64,000 nt of DNA from Ditylenchus dipsaci (Eukaryota; Nematoda; Chromadorea; Rhabditida; Anguinidae), in NCBI GenBank assembly GCA_004194705.1, contig SADC01001283.1, positions 434,001-498,000 of the forward strand, read 5' to 3'. Made by a program: the position numbers and the translations under genes. Shown piece by piece: positions 46,113-59,539 of the stretch (position 1 is its first letter; each line of letters opens with the position of its first letter). Below the pieces are notes generated by a model. It saw only the letters and a program-made list of their open reading frames with translations, was not told the origin of the DNA and did no database searches.

Positions 46113-46975
46113 GACTTATTTGGCAATTCAGTACGAAATTGTCATAATACTGGTCAGAAGACTGCATTCCACTGCAATGATAGAGGTGTGAATTAACTAT
46201 CTAGCCATTTGATCCATCTGAATCTAGAATTTATAGTGCAAGCAAAAGGGCAGTCTAATAATGGAGACTAGAGCAATTAGAGTAGGCAATGACAAGTAAT
46301 TACCATATCCATTAATTAACTTTGTTTTCTTCTTCCACCTTTTTGATTTTGGACAATAGCGGTGGTACTGCAATTAGGCTGGCTCAAAACTTTCAGGTTT
46401 CCTTGATATCGAATTTTCATGGATCGACTTGGCACGGTACTAACTTGATGGTTTTTCTATGGGTTTATGGTGATTTTATTTAAGCATTGAGAAATAATTT
46501 CGAAGCTTGTATAATCTTATTTCACTAGTTTAACGATCTGATGCAGGGTGGGACACCAAGAGCCTTATGCTATATCTTTCGAAAAATCAGGTATTCTGAG
46601 GATAACTTTTTTTCGAAAATAAAAAATAAAATATGACAGGATCCATTTATGCGTTTTTAGTGCTGACCTTGTAGTTCAGCTAGAAAGGACAAAATAATCT
46701 ATTGAAAAAATTACAAGGAAAAGAAGTCAACAAAATACCCAAGATTACAAATAAAACTACATTGTTGGTTCAATAAAATAAAAGATGGAAAAATATCTTC
46801 GAAAATTTTTCTATTGGGTTGTGACATAAGTCATGGTAGTTTTTGTTCATAAAGATTTTGTTTCAATGTAAAATATTGGCCCTATATGATAATGGGCGCG
46901 GGGTTTGCCTTGGTCTCCCCTGCAGTTTTTTATTGTGATTTTTTAAGCTTGAGCTTAGGTAAGGGTGGGCAAGGG
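46113..46975. other. Upstream region of HS3ST, no gene
   Basis: AT-rich, with no recognisable element or promoter motif. Confidence 0.4.
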
Positions 46976-46977
46976 TA

Positions 46978-47400
46978 CAGTCGAACCTCGCTATAGTGGC
47001 ACCCCCAAAAGTTCGTTCCCGCCTAGTCCCGACACTTTTTTTAACCCAATTTTCGAAATATTTTATCGATTCTGTTATTACAGTCTGATCGCAAATATCG
47101 TAAGGATTCCGATTTTGCCGATCGTTTTTTAAAAATAAAACAAATTTCGGGTTAAAAAAGTGAAACCTCGATATAGTGGCACCCCTTTTTTGAAAACAGG
47201 TGCCACTATATCGAGGTTTTACTTTTTTCACCCAAAAATTGTTTTTTTTAAACGATCGGCAAAAACGGAATCCTTACGATATTTGCGACCAGACTGTCAT
47301 AACAGAATCGATAAAATATTTCGAAAATTGGGTTAAAAAAAGTGTCAGACCCTAGGTGGGAACGAACTTTTGGGGGTGCCACTATAGCGAGGTTCGGCTG
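46978..47400. mobile_element. TA-flanked MITE, CAGTCGAACCTCGCTATAGT
   Basis: Ends CAGTCGAACCTCGCTATAGT and inverted ACTATAGCGAGGTTCGGCTG with TA. Internal palindrome GTGGCACCCC...GGTGCCACTATATCG, and the shared AACGATCGGC/GTTCGTTCCCGCC segments. Confidence 0.85.
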
Positions 47401-47794
47401 TATATTAAAACGGACTCAAGTCTCGAGTGTAAAATACGTTTAAGTCTATCCTAACATACGCTAGCCTATCCTTGCCTACTCTTGCCTAACCCTAATGACT
47501 GAAAATTCTTAAAAAACAACAGGGGACAAGGCAAACCCCCACCCCCATTATCATATAGGGCCGAAATATTCCTACCATAGTGTACTATGTCATTTAGTTA
47601 AAAAGAGTCTTCTATTTCATCGCTCTTTTTTAGATTTCACAACTTTACAACAAAATATTGATTTTTAGACTTCAAGAAAAGAGCTTCAACTTAAAAAATA
47701 ATTATCTACGACACCTATAAAACTAGTCAAAAGTTCAGTCGAGTGTTAGGCGCTTATGTGACTCTAATTTACAAATAATTAGATTCGACGCATA

Positions 47795-48031
47795 CCGTAT
47801 AACCTTTTTAAACGGGCACCCTATAGTTAACGTTTTTCAAATTTGCTTTGCTTTTTTAACCCCATATTGTTTATTTTTCGAAATGGACGACCACTCATTT
47901 GTAGAGCTTCACAAACTCTACAAAATGAGTGGTCGTCCGTTTCGAAAAATAAACAATATTGGGGTTAAAAAAGCAAAGCAAATTTGAAAAACGTTAACTG
48001 TAGGGGTGCCCGTTTAATAGAGGTTATATGG
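47795..48031. mobile_element. CCGTA-family MITE (CCGTATAACC)
   Basis: CCGTATAACCTTTTTAAACG and inverted CGTTTAATAGAGGTTATATGG. Almost perfectly palindromic across GAGTGGTCGTCC. Left flank TA. Confidence 0.75.
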
Positions 48032-48039
48032 TGATTGAC

Positions 48040-48745
48040 AGCGCTTTCAAACTAAAAAAGAGTTTAAACCAGGGCTTCGAATGAAAAATTTCAAAAAAAG
48101 ACATTTGGGTAAAAAAAAGACATTTTGACTGTTTTTGAAGTAAAAGGGTCATTTTATCCAGTGCTTGTTGCCATTTTGAAGCGAAAAAAAGATTTTGACT
48201 GAATTTTCAAAAATAAAAAAAAATTTGGGGTGCCAAAAAAGGACAAATCTTTTTAAAAAGGACGATTCGAAGCCTTGGTTTAAACATGTGACAACAAAAA
48301 CTCTGAAAAACCCTTTACATAGAAAAAAAAATTGTTTGACATATTTTTTCGCTCTAAAATGGTCTCTAAAAAATAAAGGGTCTTGTCCAACTTTTTCACG
48401 ACTTTCATTAGAAAGATCATTTAATTTTACGTCAGAAAGTGCAAAAAACCTTGAAAAATAGCCCCTCCGGGAGTAACGTAAAAAGAGGTCACGTAATGGT
48501 TAAGAAATGTACTTATTTTTTCAATCCACAGAAGGACCAATGCAAAGTTTTGAATTCAGGATGTTCCTATTCCATTTTTCTGAATACACTTTATTCGCTA
48601 TGAGCGCCGTGAGAGTGAGAGCGCTATGAGAAAGCTCTAAATGAAGCAATTCAATAGCTCAAAATGCAGATCAAAGGTTGAAAAAATCAAGAAAATGCCT
48701 AAAATGTTCCATTTTGGATGAAAAACCTATATCTTTAAGGCTTTG
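48040..48745. other. No gene supported
   Basis: Lysine/AAA-rich open frames are low-complexity by-products. 48595-48640 repeats GAGCGCTATGAG. No known domain. Confidence 0.5.
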
Positions 48746-48747
48746 GT

Positions 48748-48912
48748 TTGTTTTATTTGGGATTTTCTGCAAAAGAATGCGCATAATACATACTAAAACA
48801 TTATTTATTGATCTAATAATATTTCAACAGACCCCACCGTCTAATGACTCGCCACCCTCGTAGGAGGGTTAAAAAATAACTCCCCATAGGGAGTTAAAGA
48901 GTGAATACGGTA
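48748..48912. repeat. Duplicated block, second copy of 33603-33762
   Basis: Nearly identical over about 160 bp, including GCAAAAGAATGCGCATAATA-type sequence and CCCACCGTCTAATGACTC. The 33-kb copy continues straight into TTTAAATATTAAGCGCTAG; here the MITE 48913-49338 intervenes. Confidence 0.8.
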
Positions 48913-49338
48913 CAGTCGACGCTCCAATAACATACACCCCAAAAGTTCGTTCCCGCCTAGGGTTCGACACTTTTTTTAGCCCCATTTTTTAAAATTTTTT
49001 CCTTTTCTGTTTAGACAGTCTGGTCGCAAATATCGCAAGGATTCCGATTCTGCCGATCATTTTTGCAGAAAACAATGATTTTGACAATTAAAAAGCAAAA
49101 ACTCCCATTAACATACACCGAAATCCAAAATAAGTGTATGTTAATGGGATTTTTTGCTTTTTAATTGTCAAAATCATTGTTTTCTGCAAAAATGATCGGC
49201 AAAATCGGAATCCTTGCGATATTTGCGACCAGACTGTCTAAACAGAAAAGGAAAAAATTTTAAAAAATGGGGCTAAAAAAAGTGTCGGACCCTAGGCGGG
49301 AACGAATTTTTGGGTGTATGTTATTGGAGCGTCGACTG
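48913..49338. mobile_element. TA-flanked MITE, CAGTCGACGCTCCAATAACA
   Basis: Ends CAGTCGACGCTCCAATAACA and inverted TGTTATTGGAGCGTCGACTG, TA on both sides. The paralogous empty site at 33761-33764 confirms the borders. Confidence 0.9.
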
Positions 49339-49359
49339 TATTTAAATATTAAGCGCTAG

Positions 49360-49602
49360 TATAGAATACCCCCCATGATCCAAAAATATTACCTTATAAA
49401 AATCGCTGTAACTACCCTTTCAAACAACAAGTTTAGGCTTAGCCCTTAGGCTCGGGGTAGGCCAGCGTACGGGAGTTGTGACTAATAAATAGTTTACGGG
49501 CTACTTTCCGGAGTCTGAGACATATATTTGGGTGCTCTTTACTTAAGTCTTAAAAGGCATAAATTCGGGGGGGGGGGGTTTTATTCTATACTAGGGTCGA
49601 AA
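49360..49602. mobile_element. C-run/G-run-ended repeat, copy 3
   Basis: TATAGAATACCCCCC to GGGGGTTTTATTCTATAC; collinear with the 34430-34674 copy. Confidence 0.75.
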
Positions 49603-50109
49603 TTTCTAACGACACTTTTTTCATCCAATTTTTTCATAGGCCCGCCTAACCAGAAAAATTCATAAAAAATACGCTGACCAAATTTAAAGTTGTTAAGAAA
49701 TAGTGAGGGAAAACAATGATCCGAAAAGAAAATATGAGCTAAAAAATGAGCTAACAACGTTTTCTTTAATATTACAGAAAACGTTTTCAAAAAAATATTT
49801 GCAGCTATAATTCAATCAATCCGCTAAAAATGACTGGATTTTTATAAAACCTTTTTGTTGTTGCGGGGGAAGCAAAATCAAGCGTGAGGAACATAGCCAG
49901 ACCCTTTTAGTGGGGTGCCCTTTAGCTCTCTATTTTAGTTTTCTTTCTAACTTTTCTCTCAAAAAACTACTTTAGTGTGGGATACTGAGTGTGTTTCAAT
50001 ATATTCGCCACTTTAAAGGGGTATACCTTTTTTGGCGCGGGGCGGTATATTTCAGTAGCGTCTCTTTTTTCTTGGTGTAAATTTTGAAGTTTTGTAAACA
50101 CTTCTACAA

Positions 50110-51080
50110 AATTGTATGGGTGGATGGGTTGTACATCGAGATGCGAATATTTTAAACTCTTTAAACTCACCGGAATCGGCCCGAACTACGTGGATACACA
50201 CGAACCAACAGTACAGGGCCGCGACCATGTGGATACCTCCAAATTACCATTACGGTGCCCTAAACACGTGAATGCACGCGAACCACCAGACTATCATTCG
50301 AACTACCGGGAAAGTACCCGAACCACCGGATGGTACACGGACTACGTGGATACATTTAGACCACCAGTATGGGCTCTACACATCATCAACACCCAACGAA
50401 CAGCGGCAGAGCCTCTGCGGCGCCTCTAGTACACCATAAGAAAGCTGGAAAAAATGCTACATTCTGGTCAGGCAGAATTTTTTTTGGTCAGAAAGTTCCA
50501 GAGAAAAAGCCAGTTGAAGTTGACACGTGGACTCTGCCAAATGCTAATTTGAACTTCTTCTTGACCAAACTTTTTGAACTTCGAATTAAATTGCGTGATT
50601 TTTTTAAAATTGATAGCACAATATCTATGTTTTTGAATGACATTAAAAATTCTGATGAATGACGAAAATTAATTAAAGTCATGAAGAATAATCAAACAAT
50701 TGAACAAAGGTTAGTCAAAATCTGTAAACGCAGTTAACAAAAAAAACATAGCCATTTTATAACCACAAAATAAACCACAAAATTTAGAGAATTTTATTAA
50801 AAATTATCAAAAATTCTAAGCATGGTGAAAATTATAAAACAATGATGTCCAAAAATATTATAAAACGAAATTTAAAAAAGCAACTAGGGAAAGGCTACGC
50901 AAGCTCATATAAATGTGTCAGATAAGAGATTTAAAAGGCATGCTTTTATACAGCTTTCTTCATGTCTACTCATAATTATGATAGCTTAAAGAATAAGAAA
51001 GAGAGATTTATTTATCCAATAATAAAACAAAAGAGCTTTTTACTGGTAATTTATTGGTGAAGAGTAGTAAATGCCGGATA
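50110..51080. other. No gene supported; degenerate repeat
   Basis: 50180-50390 holds imperfect repeats around GAACTACGTGGATACAC and CGAACCACC. The resulting open frame is repetitive and unlike known proteins. Confidence 0.45.
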
Positions 51081-51087
51081 TGGATAA

Positions 51088-51635
51088 TAGGCTTGGCAGA
51101 TTGTGTTCCGGCGGCATTCGAGATTGGGATTTTCGAAATTTTCGGGATCGGGATTTGGGCTTTAGCTTTTGGACCGGCGGGATTCGGGATCGGGATTTTC
51201 AAAATTTTCGGGATCCCGATCGGGATTTTCCGCTAATGAATTTATTCGATTAGATATTTCAAAGAATTTATTTTAACACACAATTGCAACACGAAGAACT
51301 TTGATCAATAATTAAAGTTAGCATATTCTAGAGCTTTCTTGAGGAAAATTAGTTGTTCGGCTTTTTTCGCATCAAGTTGTCCCCTTCTGCACTCAAACAC
51401 GTCTCTGGCATGACTAAAGAGCTACTCACTGCCGACAGATGTTTATGGTGCCGAGAGAAATCGGCAAGCATGGGTTCCGGCGGGATTCGGGATTGGGATT
51501 TTCAAAAATTTCGGGATTGGGATTGGGATTGAGATTCGGGATTTGGCTTTTGGACCGGCGGGATTCGGGATCGGGATTTTCAAAATTTTTGAGATCGGGA
51601 TTGCGGGATTCCATTCTCGTCCGTTGCCAGGCCTA
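51088..51635. mobile_element. hAT-like MITE (TAGGCTTGGCA) with perfect ATGGATAA duplications
   Basis: Ends TAGGCTTGGCAGATTGTG and inverted GTTGCCAGGCCTA; ATGGATAA at 51080-51087 and 51636-51643. Subterminal GGGATTCGGGATCGGGATTT arrays give long repetitive open frames. Confidence 0.85.
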
Positions 51636-51644
51636 ATGGATAAC

Positions 51645-53330
51645 AACTAGACAATGAGATACTAGAGGTTGAGACTGGAGACTTCGTTGTAGCTCCTCCA
51701 AACTAGATTTCCGATCAGCAGATTAGAATCTGCTTTCCGAGCTGTAACTCTTGCTAAAGACTGCAGGCAGGCACCAATATACCGAGGTTGGCTGCTCAAC
51801 ATTGAAGTAGGAGAGCTAGCTAAAAGCGGAAGACAAGACCACAAGGAGGTGCGCTCTAGATGCCATTTGTTGTAGAATTAGCGATCCATCGAAGCCAACT
51901 GAAAAATCTTCCCATTCACTGCTTTCGACAACTTATCTATCAAGCTTATCGAAAGATCCATGACTTACTCAATTTTCAAGGTCGAATTCCTTTTTTTCTT
52001 TTGCTTGGCACTTTTCGTAAGCTTTCGAGTGATTTCACAATAGGAATATATTTTTACCGTTAAAAAAGAGAAATTAATATAAAAAACTCAGTTTATACAA
52101 TGCGGCAACTTATTTGAACTAAGGCCAACCAAACCATTCACTATTGTAAATGTTTATCTTCTACTTCCCCTTTAACAGAAAAAAGAATAAACTTTCTAAC
52201 TGGCTTTTTGAAGCATAGGGCAAAGGGAGATTTTCCCTTGCTTGCTGCTAATAACTCTTTGAAAGACCGATAAGCTAGGAAATAGAAGTTGTAGTGGCTA
52301 CTACTCCTCAACTGTTTATAAATAATAATAATGAATAAAAGGGTCAGCCATCTTGCTACTACTGGCGGTGGTGTCAATATACTGGTGCTAAAACCAATCC
52401 GTCTTCAATTTCCACTCTTCAAGCTGCCCCCTCCCAATTTCGCATATAATATTTAGTTTGAGGTGAGCATATGCTGGTCAACAAACAAAACGGATAAATT
52501 TTGATAAGTGTGATCCACACTTTAAAAGTGTAAATAATTTCGCTAAAAAATCGCTAAATTTCGCTCTAAAAAGCATAATAAGTTTAAGCGGCCATCAAAA
52601 AATGACAGAACAAGCAACAAAAAATGGTAAATAAAGTGTCAAAGACGTAGTTCGCCCCTCCTATATCCAACCGCAAAAATGGTGATGAAGAAAATGGGAA
52701 TTTGAAAATACACTGGAGTCTTAATGTAAGCACACAACCCTTAAGTTTGACCCTCCGCTGAGTTCGACCAATTTTTATTTCAATTTTTTTCTGGCTACAA
52801 TCTGGATCCGAAAATCGCAAGAATAGCAAACCCCCGAACAGTTTTGTGTATGATAAAAGTTTCACTAATTTACTATTGTAAGTCTTAACGGCAAAAGTTT
52901 GACCATGCACGAAACGAAGGCTTCCAACTCAAAATTTTAAAAATCAGACAAATCTTGAAAAAAATCAAATTTTAGGACTAAAAAACAAAATTTTGAGAAT
53001 TTCTAGTGTCTAAAATTGATCAAATCTTATGAAAAAATCAGTACTAAAAATAAGATTTTTAAGAATTTCTGGTGTCTAAAATCAACCTTTTTCTGATTAA
53101 TCAGTCCAAATTGCAGCCCTGCACAAAATCGATTAGCAAATTTGGAGTCCTTGCGATTTTTGAAACAAGGCAGGTGAATTAATTAAGAGACTCGTATTAT
53201 GTAAAAAAAGTTAGCTTAGTAGGAAATCTAAGTATTAAAGAAGTGTTAGTATTACTAATACTTGCAATTGCTTGAACTATTGCTTTGCAATCAGTTCGTA
53301 GCCGTGGTGGCTGACAGCTGACAAAAGGGC
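51645..53330. other. No gene assigned; possible orphan exon
   Basis: A plus-strand frame from the ATG at 51860 (MPFVVELAIHRSQLKNLPIH...) reaches a donor-like CAAG/GTCGAA near 51980 and could be an exon; I do not recognise it. Minus-strand frames at 52141-52377 and 52584-52910 lack known domains. Confidence 0.3.
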
Positions 53331-53374
53331 TGTTAAGTAGGTGGGTGAGGGGCAGGAGGATGTAATAAGTGTTT

Positions 53375-53745
53375 TATTTCCACTGCCAACACACTCACAA
53401 CAAAATCATTCAACAATTGAAAGCTGGAGTGTACAATGTGTCCGAACGACACCCAACTCGCGCCCCCAACTCGCACCAGTCCCAACTCGCTTCCCAACTC
53501 GCGCCTATTATAACTTGCACCGAGTAGAACGACAGCATACCAAACGCACCCCCTCCAAAGAGTATTATATGAGTTAGAGGTGTTGCGCTTATTATTATAG
53601 CTTATTTTTTTTGTAAAAATACCGAGGGTTTTTCGCCGCTCCGCGGTGAAAGGCATACTCCACATTGCAAGGAATCGGTATTTTCTGAATATGCACCAAC
53701 CTGTTCTACGGCTAGAGAACTCATACTCTTTGGAGGGGGGGGGTG
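53375..53745. repeat. CCAACTCGC repeats and a small inverted repeat
   Basis: 53450-53510 repeats CCCAACTCGC, related to the CCAACTGGC arrays at 15 kb. 53546-53738 is bounded by CCCCCTCCAAAGAGTATTAT and a near-complement. The long open frame across here is an artefact of these repeats. Confidence 0.5.
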
Positions 53746-54464
53746 CCCTTAGGCTTTTGCGGAGTAGAAAGTTAACGCTACGTACAAATGATTCGTTTTT
53801 CGTCCGCATCCGCCTATCAAAGCACAGTAAAGAAAAAGCATTGAAATTTGTTTCCGTAAATGCATTTAATGTAGTTCTCAACGCTGTAACTTTATTTTAA
53901 GACCATACCCGGCTAAACCCTGCACCCAAAAAGAAGGAGCAGAGCCTCACGGTAATTTTGACACTACATACAGCAATATTTTGCTATAAAATCGCGGCAA
54001 AATATGCCAAAATAATATATAAGTTGGGTCACAAACTTCCTCTACGTTTTGCTTGCAGTATAGAATCCCCCTACGCAGAGTGCTCGAATGGAAGAGAATA
54101 CTTCATATTCGTGTTTCTCGACCCCGATTACATGAGAAAACTGGCTGTTTTTTGATTCTGAGAAAAAAAAATCGAACCACAGGGGGTATCATGTTTTTTT
54201 TAGTCAGAACTTGTAAAATTTAAATTGGCGCCTTTTGAATTTAAAAGGGAATAAGAGCTGTATAGGGAGGGAAGGAGATAAAAGGGGCCACTTTAATGGC
54301 AGAGCGTTATAAAAGTGAATGTTTGTATTCTTCGACTGTCTTACCATGTTTTTCAACTGCGACGTGGCAGAAAAAAGACTCTACATGCATTTTCGATCAT
54401 GAGTCTTGCTCGGAATCATGTCTAAGGTAAAAACCCCCGAAAGGGGGCGCAGGGGGCTTAAAGT

Positions 54465-55150
54465 CTGGCTTGTGCACAATCCGGCCCGGGTGGCCCGTTT
54501 CATAACCCCACGGGCCGGGCCGGTCTATGGACAAGATTTTTTCTAATTTTTTTTAACTTTTCTCATATTACGTTTTGATATCGATTTTGGCATGCCAAAT
54601 TTTTGCATATATAGCCTATCGACAATACCTTGAACACAATGGCGTGCTTAGAATTTCCGGTTTTGTTACTGTGTTTTAAAAAGAGCATCCTAAGTCAAAA
54701 ACTGAGAAATTTGTTATTTTAGAAAACTTATACGAAGTTTGAAAGTAAAGTGGTAAGCTTTTGAACAGTGTATAAGGTTGACTTTCTAGATAGAGTTGGG
54801 ATTAGACAAGACAAAAAACTTCTGATGGACTGCAATCCCTTTGTATTGATCTAAGATTTGCTTTAGATAATACACGAAAAAAAATTTTTTTCAATATAAA
54901 ATAATATTTCAAAACTGACGGTCGTTAAGAACCGAAAAATTTTGTTTGCTGAATCAATTTCTTCGAAAATTTATCATGAACAATGTTATTATGTTAAAAT
55001 AATGTCTCTGAATAAACGTTCCACTCAAAAAATTTCGTATGAATTTTTGACTATGAAAAATTTGATGACTATCTCGAAGACAAGCTGGCCCGGCCAGGCG
55101 GAAAATAATTATGCCCGGGCCGCCAAAAGTACGGACCATGCACATGCATC
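54465..55150. mobile_element. hAT-like element with GGCCCGGGCC ends
   Basis: Left CTGGCTTGTGCACAATCCGG; right complement with TGCATGTGCATGGTCCG. Flanking 8-mers CTTAAAGT (54457-54464) and CTTAGAGT (55151-55158), one mismatch. Inserted in a copy of the AAGCCCCCTGCGCCC repeat, whose halves flank it. Confidence 0.75.
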
Positions 55151-55329
55151 CTTAGAGTTGAGATGCGCACACCCACATACCTTAGACACAAATCACTCGA
55201 AAGTGACTCTGGATGCATGAAAAAGCATGCATACCAGAGTTTATTCATGAAGTAGGCCCCAGTATTCAAACTACGTTCAACATCTTCTTTTAAGTGCGCC
55301 CTGTGTTATTAGTGGCCCGCTTTTATTCC

Positions 55330-56960
55330 CTTCCCCCCAATACAGCCCTTATTTTTTTGAATTCAAAAGGCACCAATTCAAATTTTTGAAATTTTGACTA
55401 AAAAACCATGATACCCTCTGTGGTTCAAAAATTTTTTTTCTCAGAATAAAAAAAAGCCGGCTTTTTCATGAAATCGGGGTCAAGTGAAGATGATTCGTCC
55501 CTTTTCACAGGCGAGGATGAATCGTCTCTTTTTCACAAGTGAGGATAAATCGTCCATGTCCGCCTGAAAACAGATATAAAAAAAACTTTAAATTCTAAGA
55601 AAAAGCGGAATAAAAATGTAAGAAATATTTTTTGAACTAATAGTAAGAGTGCAAAACTCTGCCAACTTGTCCACCATAACCACCCAAAATATTAGCGGAA
55701 CTCACTTTCGAATAGCGGGTCTTCGTTGAATACCTGGTAAATTTAAACTATATCTTGGAATATACATTCGAACAATCGAACAATATACATTCGAACCACG
55801 ATGTTACGTATGATACAATGATTCGTTACCGATTTTAACGAATAAAAGTTCAGGTCATCGATGGACATACACCTGAACAGGTGGTAAGTCGAAATTTTGG
55901 TCCTACCAAACCGGTTTGCCTTGCAATTTTCGGTTATAAAAAGTAGTTTATTCTGAGATTCGAATATTTTTTATTTTCAAGTCATTCTGGTTAACTGCTT
56001 TCCGGTGAGCTAATCATTTGTCGAGAAAATGCGAGATTTTCTACTTCCTCCATGTTTTGTTACTTGATAAGAAAAAATATGCTTTCAGATTCACTGGAGC
56101 CACACAAACGAAGAAGTGACGAATTTAGATAAAATGATATTGAAAATTGCGCTTTAACTAATTAAAAAATTTAAAAGAAAAGAAATTAACACTTGGATTG
56201 CCGCGATAAAATAGGCCTGGTTAGACCAAAAAGGCCTAGGTCTAAAAAGGTCTAGTTGGCACTAAGCCTGACTCATATTTTCGCGGCCTATTTTACGCCT
56301 CAAACTTGGTCTAAAATAGGCCTAGTTAAACCGAAATCCTCATCCCTGACCCAGAGTCACTTTCGAGTGATTTGTGGGCGCTACTGGAATATAAACACCA
56401 CTCTCCCTCCTTAAAAAGCGCTAATGGAATATACCCCCCTCTCCCAATAATTTTCTGGCTTAGCAATTAGGCTTAGCCCTTAGGCTTTGGGTCCTAGACA
56501 TTAGGCTCAGGGACAACCCGCACTAACCCGAACTTGAGTTCTATTCCCGATTTTTACGAGTATACTCGATTTTTTTGGAATTGAGTTGAGCTCTACTCGC
56601 CCGAGTTAAACTCGGGAGACGGCTCGAGTACTACTCGCCTAACACGTTAAACTCGGGAGAAGAAAGCCGAGTTGGGCGAGTAGAACTAAAATTATTCCGA
56701 AATTTTCGAGTTTACTAGTAAAACTCGCGAGTAGAAAGCCGAGTTCGGCGAGTGAAAAACATGTAGAATAGCATAAAATCAACCATTTTATCGTGATTCA
56801 CTATGTAATACAGTAAAATCTAAAAAAACTAAATGATACGTGATTTTCGAAATCGGTGCCCAAATGAGGGTTGTCCAAATGAGGGTGCCCATATGAGTTT
56901 TGCCCAAATGAGTAGTAACCATGAAATTTTTTTAATGAATTGATCAGGGAGTGAATTGAT
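55330..56960. other. No gene; repeat fragments
   Basis: 55500-55560 repeats GAGGATGAATCGTC. 56200-56340 repeats AGGCCTAGTT. 56525-56750 has ACTCGGGAG/CGAGTAGA motifs in both orientations. No coding signal. Confidence 0.5.
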
Positions 56961-56967
56961 ACAGGAG

Positions 56968-57906
56968 CAGTGTTGCTTCAGCGACGAGCGCCTCCTTTAA
57001 AAATTTTGGCTCGGGCGCCAATCTCTTTTAAAAAAGACCCCAGCGCCGGGTCGATAATTTTGTTTTTGCTGTAAATTTTATAAAAAATTTGTATTTTTAT
57101 AAACTGTGCTTTTTCAGTGAGAGTATTAATAATTTTTTTGTTATCTACAGGGTGCGGAAAAAGTTCGAACACCAACTTTAAATTCAAGATTTTTATGTCC
57201 AAACTTAATAATATATAAAAAGGTGCTCGCCTCGGCGGTCGAAAGTTAGCGGAAAAGAATACGTGCCTGCGTATATGCGAAACGTTGGTATTTTAAATTC
57301 TGAATGATGCATCTTGTGCAGAATTGTCTAAGCTTTCAAATGGTATCATTTTTTTATATTATTATGTTTGGACATAGAAATTTTGAATTTAAAGTTGGTG
57401 ATCGAACTTTTTCCGCACCCTGTATATCTACTCGCCTAACACGATCGCTTTGGCTCGCTTTGATCTATTAGTGGCATACCGTTTTCATTTCCTTTATTAA
57501 TTCCCCATGGTGAAATATTTTCTCTATGCTTAGAAATAAGTCCATATGAGGTGGAGTTATTGCAGGGTGGGGCGTTCATAAAAGGAATACGGTAATCCAT
57601 ATTTGTTTTGTGAAAAAAGTTATGCAAATCAATTTGTTTTTATCAATAGCATATGATAACATATAAAGCATACGTTTTAAAAAATAGTAATAAACTAAAT
57701 ATCAAGGTAGTAAATAAAAGAATAAATGAAATTAGAAGAAATTGAAGCACAAAAATTCAGATAATTTAGATGAAAATTAAGAAAAATTGTATTTTTTTTA
57801 ATATTAGGCCGTTCAATTTTAAAAACAGCATCGGAGCAATAGCCGTTTCAAAAACAGCGCCGGGACGAAAATTGTTAGCGCCAGCGCCGGCGCCGGAACA
57901 ACACTG
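56968..57906. mobile_element. hAT-like MITE, GTTGTTCC family, copy 2
   Basis: Left CAGTGTTGCTTCAGCGACG; right GGCGCCGGAACAACACTG. Flanks TACAGGAG (56960-56967) and TACGGGAG (57907-57914). Confidence 0.75.
57150..57422. mobile_element. TA-flanked MITE (CAGGGTGCGGAAAAAGTTCG)
   Basis: Inverted ends CAGGGTGCGGAAAAAGTTCG and its complement, TA on each side, nested in 56968-57906. Confidence 0.85.
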
Positions 57907-58735
57907 TACGGGAGTGAATTGATCAGGGAGTAAATTGATCAGGAAGTGAATTGGTACGGGGAGTGAATGAACCAGAGCGTGGGCTGACATATACCCCTGT
58001 TTTCAAGCTTAAATTTGAGTGTTCTTAATTATTTGTGTGTTTCCCTTCCTAGCATACCCGGCAGGAATTTGTCATAGTTCTGCCTAGCAGTATTAGAAGA
58101 TCTCGATCCGTTACGTAAAGCTTTTTTAAATAGTGTTTTTTTATTTAAGTGACTCCAAAAGTATTGTGAATATTCAAAAGCCCAATATTTTTGGTAAAGG
58201 GACGTTTGCTCTTTTTTTCACACTATAATTGGTTTTTTTGCAAAAAAAATTCTTCAATTGTTCATGAGTTATTTCTTTTCACTAGAATTTTTAGATTGCA
58301 TCCAAACCATCCCTAACTACTGTAAACCATCGAAGAACACCCTGAAGCACTTTTTTACCACCCAAACTGCTCCAAGACGTTTCAAATCACCCTAAAACGT
58401 TCTGAAACACACCAAACCCCACGAAATTATCTTAATGTATTGTTGTCTGCAAATCATCCAGTTGGACATCAAACTGAGCCCAAGATGAGCACCACATGTT
58501 TTGGGTGACTAAAATCGCAATTTAGGACCTGTTAGACAAGATTTTTTCGCACAACTTTTAGTACGATAGGATGGGTTGTTATTTATTTCTATGAAATTAT
58601 TGTTTTTAGGCTATCCATGTTTATATCCACCTGACCAGTTGGAAGTACCAACTTGGCACCCACTCCGAGTTTTAAGATTAGGGTGGGTAAAATCGGTATT
58701 TTGGTCTTCACAACCCCGCTCTGAAAGGGGCATGC

Positions 58736-58944
58736 CCGTGCGTTTCAGGGGGTACCAGCGAATTTTTGAATCCTTCCATTTTTGATACGTTTTGCGTCAC
58801 ATCTAATATAGATAACCTCACACTACTTTTAAAAAGTAGGCAGAAAACTTAAGTAATTTTGATGAAAACGCGTGTAAAACTTGATCGAGAAAGAAAAAAG
58901 TGCTGCTCCCCGCCTTTTCTCCGTGTCGGCCACGGGCATGCCCT
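58736..58944. mobile_element. TTAA MITE, AGGGGCATGCCCGTG family, copy 2
   Basis: Left flank TGAA (mutated TTAA), right TTAA (58945-58948). Arms as in 24729-24959. Confidence 0.75.
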
Positions 58945-59304
58945 TTAAAGGGTCATGCCCACGCTAATAAGAGGTGGTGCCCTTATTAAACTTCTCATTA
59001 AACTTCTGTACGGATTTTCAACTTGGTTTCTAACAAAACAAAGCCTAGAATTTAATTTTAGGTATGGTTTTGTTAGAAACCTGCTCCTCAACTGTCACTG
59101 TCTCATTGTGACTGATATCAAATAGATAAAAATGTTTAAAATTTAAAATGCAAACAAAAAAATAATTCGAAAACATTATTGAAAAAATCTTTGATAGGGT
59201 GGTTTGAAGTGCTTTGTGTAGTTTTGGTGGGTCGAAGTGATTAATGGTGATTTGAGGTAGTTTGGGGAAGTTTGGAGTGGTTTAGAGTGAAAATAAATAA
59301 CTTA

Positions 59305-59453
59305 CTGTATTTTCTCTATTAAACGCCCCCTCTCGAATAATTCCCCCTATTTAACTAGGTTTTCAGAATTGAGGCCATTTGTGATTCAGAATTTTAGAAT
59401 TTTTTCGGGATTGAGCAATAAACGCCCTGGGGCATTTAATAGAGAAAATACGG
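59305..59453. mobile_element. CCGTA-family MITE, short copy
   Basis: Left CTGTATTTTCTCTATTAAAC, right inverted TTTAATAGAGAAAATACGG, TA on both sides. Confidence 0.8.
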
Positions 59454-59539
59454 TATGTGCGACTGAAGATTTTTTTTGCAAAGAAAAAAACAGGGGGAAC
59501 AAAGGTGATTGTAGCCAAAAAAAAGAGCACAAACGTTAA

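Noticed and set aside
50112..50429. A 105-aa repetitive open frame
   Set aside because: Derived from degenerate GAACTACGTGGATAC repeats; no known domain.
51068..51646. Overlapping open frames rich in GIRDRDF or PIPIPK repeats
   Set aside because: They are translations of the GGGATTCGGGATCGGGATTT arrays of the hAT-like MITE at 51088-51635.
53333..53881. The longest single open frame in the window (182 aa, minus strand)
   Set aside because: It spans the CCAACTCGC repeats and an inverted repeat, shows no domain, and its composition follows the repeats.
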